Source: G963665495 sp963677785
Lineage (GTDB): Bacteria; Desulfobacterota; Desulfovibrionia; Desulfovibrionales; Desulfovibrionaceae
DNA length: 64,000 bases
NCBI GenBank assembly: GCA_963677785.2
Contig: CAXXDH010000003.1
Span: 806,001 to 870,000 of the forward strand
Reading direction: 5' to 3'
The notes beneath the pieces were generated by a model. It made no database searches. It had not been told where the DNA came from and worked only from the letters and a program-made list of their open reading frames with translations. Below are positions 60,727 to 64,000 of the stretch, piece by piece (the stretch's first letter is position 1; each line of letters starts with the position of its first letter). The position numbers and the translations under genes are program-made.

Positions 60727-61776
60727 TTATAAAATTCGTACAATAGAGTTCCCTAAATGGCGAGCAAGTTCAGGTGGAACTGCATTGCCAATTTGACGAG
60801 CCCCTTCTCCTCGATTTCCTTTGAATTCAAAGTGGTCAGGAAATGATTGAAGCCGTGCTCCCTCTCGGAGGGTAATACTCCTATTCTCAATGGGATGTCC
60901 AAATCTCCCCCGTGTAAAGCTGTCAAACCTTGCTGTTAACGTTACAGAAGGAGTATCCCATGCAAGGCGACCGTATACGTCTAAGTGCCTATGTTTCGGA
61001 TTGTTCTTATGACAATCAAGCTGCAAATACTCGGGAATATACTCTCTTCCACCTCCTGGCGGGACGTGTTTAATTCGCTCAATATTCACCGCCGACAGAT
61101 GAATTTCACGATAGTGATTGGGGAAATCCGGATGAGATGAGCCATCTTGTGGGGGAGAAGGTAGATCACCGATTGCTTCTCTCACGGTCTTTGGGGGTAA
61201 GTTTAAAGCATTAGGAAATGCGTACTTAGCTGTTCTTGAGCTATTTAGATGTTCACCAACTAGAAATGCACGTTTACGGAATTGTGGGACTCCATAATCA
61301 GCTGCATCCAATGTAGAGATGTGGCAGATATATCCATAAGATTCTGTCTGTTTGATTACTTGATCTAGATAAGGCTTTCCGTGTTTGCTAAGTAGCCCTT
61401 TAACATTCTCCATCAAAAAAAAACGTGGACGTAACTCAGTTACAAGACGTATGTACTGCAGGACTAAGCTGTTTCGAGGATCCTTTCTTGTCCCTCTTCT
61501 TTGTACAGAAAATCCCTGACATGGCGGCCCTCCAGCAACAAGGGTGCAGTCTCCCCGTCCTATGCCAGCAAAGGACATAACATCCTTAGCCGACAGCTCT
61601 TCAATGGATGTCTCTAGGACATGTTTTCCAATATTTTTCTCATAAGTTGAAACGGCAATGTGGTCATTGTCGGATGCTGCAATTACTTTAAATCCTGATT
61701 GAATCAGACCAAGAGAAAGACCTCCTGCGCCTGCAAACAAATCAATCGCGATGAGGTCATTATGCCTAGGCAGCAT
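60727..61776 (-). CDS. DNA (cytosine-5) methyltransferase, second of a pair
   Basis: The 349-residue enzyme has all main C5-methyltransferase motifs: I (IDLFAGAGGLSLGL), IV (GGPPCQGFSVQRRG, catalytic Cys), VI (MENVKGLL), VIII (QFRKRAFLVG) and X (QIGNAVPPELARH). It transfers a methyl group from S-adenosylmethionine to cytosine in the recognition site. ATG 61776 is preferred: it has GAGG nine bases upstream and overlaps the first methyltransferase gene by 11 nt, whereas the longer frame from 61863 lies over that gene. Two methyltransferases for one enzyme are typical for asymmetric sites, one per strand (established for LlaJI). Confidence 0.93.
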   Translation of the reverse strand: MLPRHNDLIAIDLFAGAGGLSLGLIQSGFKVIAASDNDHIAVSTYEKNIGKHVLETSIEELSAKDVMSFAGIGRGDCTLVAGGPPCQGFSVQRRGTRKDPRNSLVLQYIRLVTELRPRFFLMENVKGLLSKHGKPYLDQVIKQTESYGYICHISTLDAADYGVPQFRKRAFLVGEHLNSSRTAKYAFPNALNLPPKTVREAIGDLPSPPQDGSSHPDFPNHYREIHLSAVNIERIKHVPPGGGREYIPEYLQLDCHKNNPKHRHLDVYGRLAWDTPSVTLTARFDSFTRGRFGHPIENRSITLREGARLQSFPDHFEFKGNRGEGARQIGNAVPPELARHLGNSIVRIL

Positions 61777-62941
61777 TTTTGCTGCCTCTTTTTTTCTTAA
61801 TTCCATTAATCTTAATCGCAAATCCAGACCCGATAGGACCAGCAATATCAATCCCACCGTCATCTATTAGCTTACCCGGAGTGAACTTGCCAATTAATTT
61901 TAAAGCTATGAATTTCATAAAAAATTGAGCAGCAACAGGTGGTACTGCATTCCCAATCTGTTTGAATTTATCATCAAAGGGCCCTAAAAAACTATAATCG
62001 GCAGGAAAACCTTGCAACAAAGCGGCTTCACGTACAGTCAATCCTCTATCTTGCTCAGGATGCGTAAAACGTCCGCATGACGGGGTTCTACACCGTGCTG
62101 TTATCGTCACTGAAGGTTTGTCCCAGGCAAGCCGCCCATAGACATCTGTATAACCACCGTGGCTTTCTCTCACCTTATCAAGGCAGGCTGGCCCAACTCC
62201 AGTAGGCCGATTGCCTCCGTCCTTTGGTATTTGAGAAAGCAGTTTAACTGTCGAAGCTCTATGTGTTGATGCAGTATGCATCGAATCCGTCTTGCATTTT
62301 TCACCAGAAGACAATTTTGGTAACTCGAATATCGCGTCTCTAACTGTCTTAAATTCATGAGGACGTAAAAACCCGAAAGGCATATCAAAATCGTCTTTCA
62401 GCCCAATCATAATTGCCCTGAAGCGTTCTTGCGGAAGTCCTAGGGTTGCGAAGTTATAAATACGGCTTTTGAGAGTTATGCCAGCATCAGCTAGTATCGC
62501 CTTCCCTTTTTGAAAAAATGGCCAATGTGATTTGGAGAATATATCAGGTACATTTTCCATAAATACAGCATCGGGGAATAGACGTGCGGCAATAGTACAG
62601 AAATCAACGAACAAATTTCTTCTGGCATCTGCTCCTTTCTTTGATTTCCTATGTGCAGCAAACCCTTGGCATGGCGAACAGCCAATGAGCAGCAACTTGT
62701 CAAATTTTTCTAAATGCATCTCCGCAACAAACGAGTCCAAGGCATTGGGGGTACTAGCAAGGCTAGAAATATCCAAGTGTTCGCACTTCGTTTGAATCAT
62801 ATTTTCATAGGTTTTGCAGCAGTGGACATCGTTATCTATAGCGCGGACAATATCATATTCAACTCCGTCCACCTCGACAGATTTAACCCCTGCGCTGACA
62901 CCACCACATCCCGAAAAAAAATCTAACACACCAATTTTCAT
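61766..62941 (-). CDS. DNA (cytosine-5) methyltransferase, first of a pair
   Basis: The 391-residue enzyme shows motif I (LDFFSGCGGVSAGV), motif IV (IGCSPCQGFAAH, catalytic Cys), motif VI (MENVPDIF), motif VIII (QERFRAIMIG) and motif X (QIGNAVPPVAA). It differs clearly from its partner in the variable target-recognition region (about 190-290), so the two probably read different strands of one asymmetric site. A basic, Lys-rich tail (NGIKKKRGSKNAA) ends the protein. Its start ATG 62941 follows a 193-nt spacer that contains inverted repeats. Confidence 0.93.
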   Translation of the reverse strand: MKIGVLDFFSGCGGVSAGVKSVEVDGVEYDIVRAIDNDVHCCKTYENMIQTKCEHLDISSLASTPNALDSFVAEMHLEKFDKLLLIGCSPCQGFAAHRKSKKGADARRNLFVDFCTIAARLFPDAVFMENVPDIFSKSHWPFFQKGKAILADAGITLKSRIYNFATLGLPQERFRAIMIGLKDDFDMPFGFLRPHEFKTVRDAIFELPKLSSGEKCKTDSMHTASTHRASTVKLLSQIPKDGGNRPTGVGPACLDKVRESHGGYTDVYGRLAWDKPSVTITARCRTPSCGRFTHPEQDRGLTVREAALLQGFPADYSFLGPFDDKFKQIGNAVPPVAAQFFMKFIALKLIGKFTPGKLIDDGGIDIAGPIGSGFAIKINGIKKKRGSKNAA

Positions 62942-63134
62942 AGCAATAATTAAACCACGATTACTTGTCTCTTACACTGCTTCCTTTCTATTAAGAAGCT
63001 TCCCTTGCCCTCTGTCTTGGCTTGAACATTACCAACATTTCAAGAAAAACCCTAACAGCATAATTCTCTGTTAAATAAGCATGTTAGTTATTTTACCCGC
63101 GCTTACGAAGTTGATTTTCAAGCATTGTTAATGG
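62942..63134 (-). promoter_or_regulatory. Control region of the methyltransferase/restriction operon
   Basis: The spacer between the Vsr gene and the first methyltransferase carries CTTGAA (63021-63026) and TTCAAG (63039-63044), a 6-bp inverted repeat with 12-nt spacing, and TAACAG (63053-63058) with CTGTTA (63068-63073). Such repeats often serve as operators or methylation-sensitive promoter sites in R-M systems. No promoter hexamers are certain. Confidence 0.4.
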
Positions 63135-63539
63135 TCACTTTTTAAGGAATTCTTGAATTTTTATGGTAAGTCTATCAAGGTCCCCTGTTTCACACTCCCA
63201 AATAACAAGGACTTCCCATCCCAAGTGGCACAAAGCTTCCGCGACTTTTTTGTCTCGTTTTATGTTGTTATCTAGCTTCTGGTCCCAAAAGGATTTATTG
63301 GTTGCCGGTCTTTTGGATTTGGAACAACCATGCTGGTGCCAAAAACATCCATTGACGAAAATGATTGAATTCCAACGGGGCAACACGATGTCGGGCTTCC
63401 CCGGTAAATCTTTTCTATGGAGACGAAAACGGTAACCAAGCGCATGAAGTAACCGCCGGACTATAAATTCTGGCTTCGTGTCTTTGCTTCTTATTCGCCC
63501 CATTATTTGGCTTCGTTTATCTGGAGAAAAGATATCCAT
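63135..63539 (-). CDS. vsr: Very short patch repair endonuclease
   Basis: The 134-residue protein is a typical Vsr-family mismatch endonuclease, with MGRIRSKDTKPEFIVRRLL at the N-terminus, GKPDIVLP (the conserved Asp) and VNGCFWHQHGC (the His/Trp active-site motif), ending IWECETGDLDRL. It nicks beside T:G mismatches that arise when 5-methylcytosine deaminates, so it is the natural companion of the two cytosine methyltransferases. Length and motifs are normal. It is the first gene of the minus-strand island and lies 122 nt from the tRNA. Confidence 0.95.
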   Translation of the reverse strand: MDIFSPDKRSQIMGRIRSKDTKPEFIVRRLLHALGYRFRLHRKDLPGKPDIVLPRWNSIIFVNGCFWHQHGCSKSKRPATNKSFWDQKLDNNIKRDKKVAEALCHLGWEVLVIWECETGDLDRLTIKIQEFLKK

Positions 63540-63608
63540 GGCATTCTTTTACTATGACAATCATCTCCATTGTGGCCAACCAAAAATGTTGTCCTTCGGT
63601 TGACCACG

Positions 63609-63643
63609 AAAAAAGGCAGTCACCACTTTCATGATAACTGCCC
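63609..63643 (-). terminator. Rho-independent terminator (minus strand) downstream of tRNA-Pro
   Basis: On the minus strand an 11-bp stem with two G-U pairs (outer six pairs GGCAGT/ACTGCC; arms 63615-63625 and 63632-63642) encloses a short loop and is followed by six T residues (63609-63614). It sits about 20 nt past the tRNA 3' end and should end that transcript. Confidence 0.8.
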
Positions 63644-63660
63644 TTATTCATTGCGTCTTG

Positions 63661-63737
63661 TGGTCGGGATGAAAGGATTTGAACCTTCGACCCCCTGAAC
63701 CCCATTCAGGTGCGCTCCCAGGCTGCGCTACATCCCG
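63661..63737 (-). tRNA. tRNA-Pro (anticodon GGG)
   Basis: The minus strand gives a complete 77-nt cloverleaf including an encoded CCA. The acceptor stem pairs CGGGATG with CATCCCG, then A-CCA. The anticodon arm is CCTGA-ATGGGGT-TCAGG with anticodon GGG (position 34-36), reading proline codon CCC and CCU. The T arm is GGTTCAAATCC. The tRNA lies at the right edge of the restriction island, with its 3' end facing it, a common integration geometry; I found no second copy of the 3' sequence to prove an attachment site. Confidence 0.95.
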
Positions 63738-63743
63738 ACGCAA

Positions 63744-63892
63744 AGGAGATTTATTTAGCCGTAGTTTTGGGGGTTGTCAAACATTTATTGCTTTTTTTCT
63801 CATTTTTTTTGCCGAGACTGGTGTGCGGCGGCTCCGGGGGCTTGTCTGGCGCGTGTTTCAGGGGGAGAAACGGTTGTGGTCCGCGTTTTTGC
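63744..63892. other. Short spacer right of the tRNA
   Basis: About 150 nt with T-rich runs (63788-63798, 63802-63810) and no recognisable feature; the tRNA promoter should lie just to the right of 63737 on the minus strand. Confidence 0.3.
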
Positions 63893-64000
63893 TCAGGGCA
63901 GATAAGTTGTAGTGAGGGCCCGGCTCCAGTCGGGCAACTGTTTGATGATGCCCTGGGCCAGCAAAAAGCGGGCGGTCTTGTCCAGGCTCGTACGGATGCT
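63893..64000 (-). CDS. C-terminal fragment of an unidentified protein (3' end only)
   Basis: The last 35 codons of a minus-strand gene run in from the right window edge and end at TGA 63893-63895. The text (KTARFLLAQGIIKQLPDWS) is reminiscent of the tail of a nitrate/taurine-type ABC substrate-binding protein, but the sample is too small to decide. Confidence 0.4.
   Translation of the reverse strand, partial: SIRTSLDKTARFLLAQGIIKQLPDWSRALTTTYLP

Noticed and set aside
63517..63705. Minus-strand 62-codon frame beginning MGFRGSKVQILSS
   Set aside because: It is a translation of tRNA-Pro and its 3' flank, a common artefact.
63661..63737. tRNA-Pro 3' end as attachment site of the restriction island
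   Set aside because: I looked for a second copy of the 3' tRNA sequence at 55.2-56.7 kb and 34.9-35.8 kb and found none; integration at the tRNA remains unproven.
1..64000. CRISPR array
   Set aside because: No series of evenly spaced direct repeats was seen and no cas gene occurs.

Overview
Organism. The window looks like a chromosome segment from a mesophilic deltaproteobacterium, most probably a Desulfovibrionaceae member. The flanks are GC-rich, the broken tyrosine integrase resembles a type I know from Desulfovibrio, and the export genes (SLBB/Wza-type lipoprotein, TPR plus outer-membrane barrel) need a Gram-negative envelope. No rRNA or taxonomic marker is present, so this stays an inference. 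The palindrome CGTACG is unusually frequent (at least 14 copies in the first 6.5 kb) but absent, as far as I can see, from the AT-richer 56.6-63.6 kb block, which marks that block as foreign.

Layout. (1) 1-6.5 kb, + strand: a signalling block with a PhnD-like binding protein (5' end outside the window), a membrane histidine kinase, a lone receiver, a PEP/pyruvate-binding-domain protein and a dual-specificity phosphatase fused to a cysteine-cluster domain. (2) 7-8.7 kb: a secreted beta-propeller gene interrupted by one in-frame TGA. (3) 9-34.9 kb: an exopolysaccharide locus. Two + strand genes converge on a 17-gene minus-strand array holding glycosyltransferases, Wzx flippase, Wzy-like polymerase, Wzc-like chain-length protein, SLBB export protein, phosphoglycosyl transferases and a secreted glycoside hydrolase. 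Woven through it is a complete partner-switching set: two free STAS proteins, an RsbW-like ATPase, a PAS-SpoIIE phosphatase and a WecG-type glycosyltransferase carrying two STAS domains. (4) 34.9-35.7 kb: transposase debris and an MbeD-like mobilisation relic. (5) 35.8-55.2 kb, minus strand: a six-gene operon that I think is the most novel item. It contains a CapB/PgsB-like amide ligase fused to HEAT-like repeats, a CapC/PgsC-like membrane protein (two CapC units plus a long extension), a 1913-residue TPR/outer-membrane barrel/SPOR protein, a secreted hydrolase-like protein, a membrane-anchored periplasmic protein and a CHASE2 sensor. (6) 55.4-56.6 kb: two head-to-head integrase relics. (7) 56.9-63.5 kb, minus strand: a LlaJI-like restriction-modification cluster (McrB-like AAA protein, DUF2357 nuclease, two C5-cytosine methyltransferases) plus a Vsr nuclease. 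(8) tRNA-Pro(GGG) at 63.66-63.74 kb and the 3' end of one more gene.

How the parts fit. The exopolysaccharide locus reads as a Wzx/Wzy pathway whose output may be tuned by SpoIIE/RsbW/STAS partner switching, with the STAS domains built into one of the enzymes. The 35.8-55.2 kb operon reads as a trans-envelope machine for an amide-linked (poly-gamma-glutamate-like) polymer: CapB- and CapC-like synthesis at the inner membrane, periplasmic helpers, a hydrolase-like trimming factor and a TPR-barrel exit port, headed by its own sensor. The polymer and its link to the neighbouring exopolysaccharide locus are inferred.
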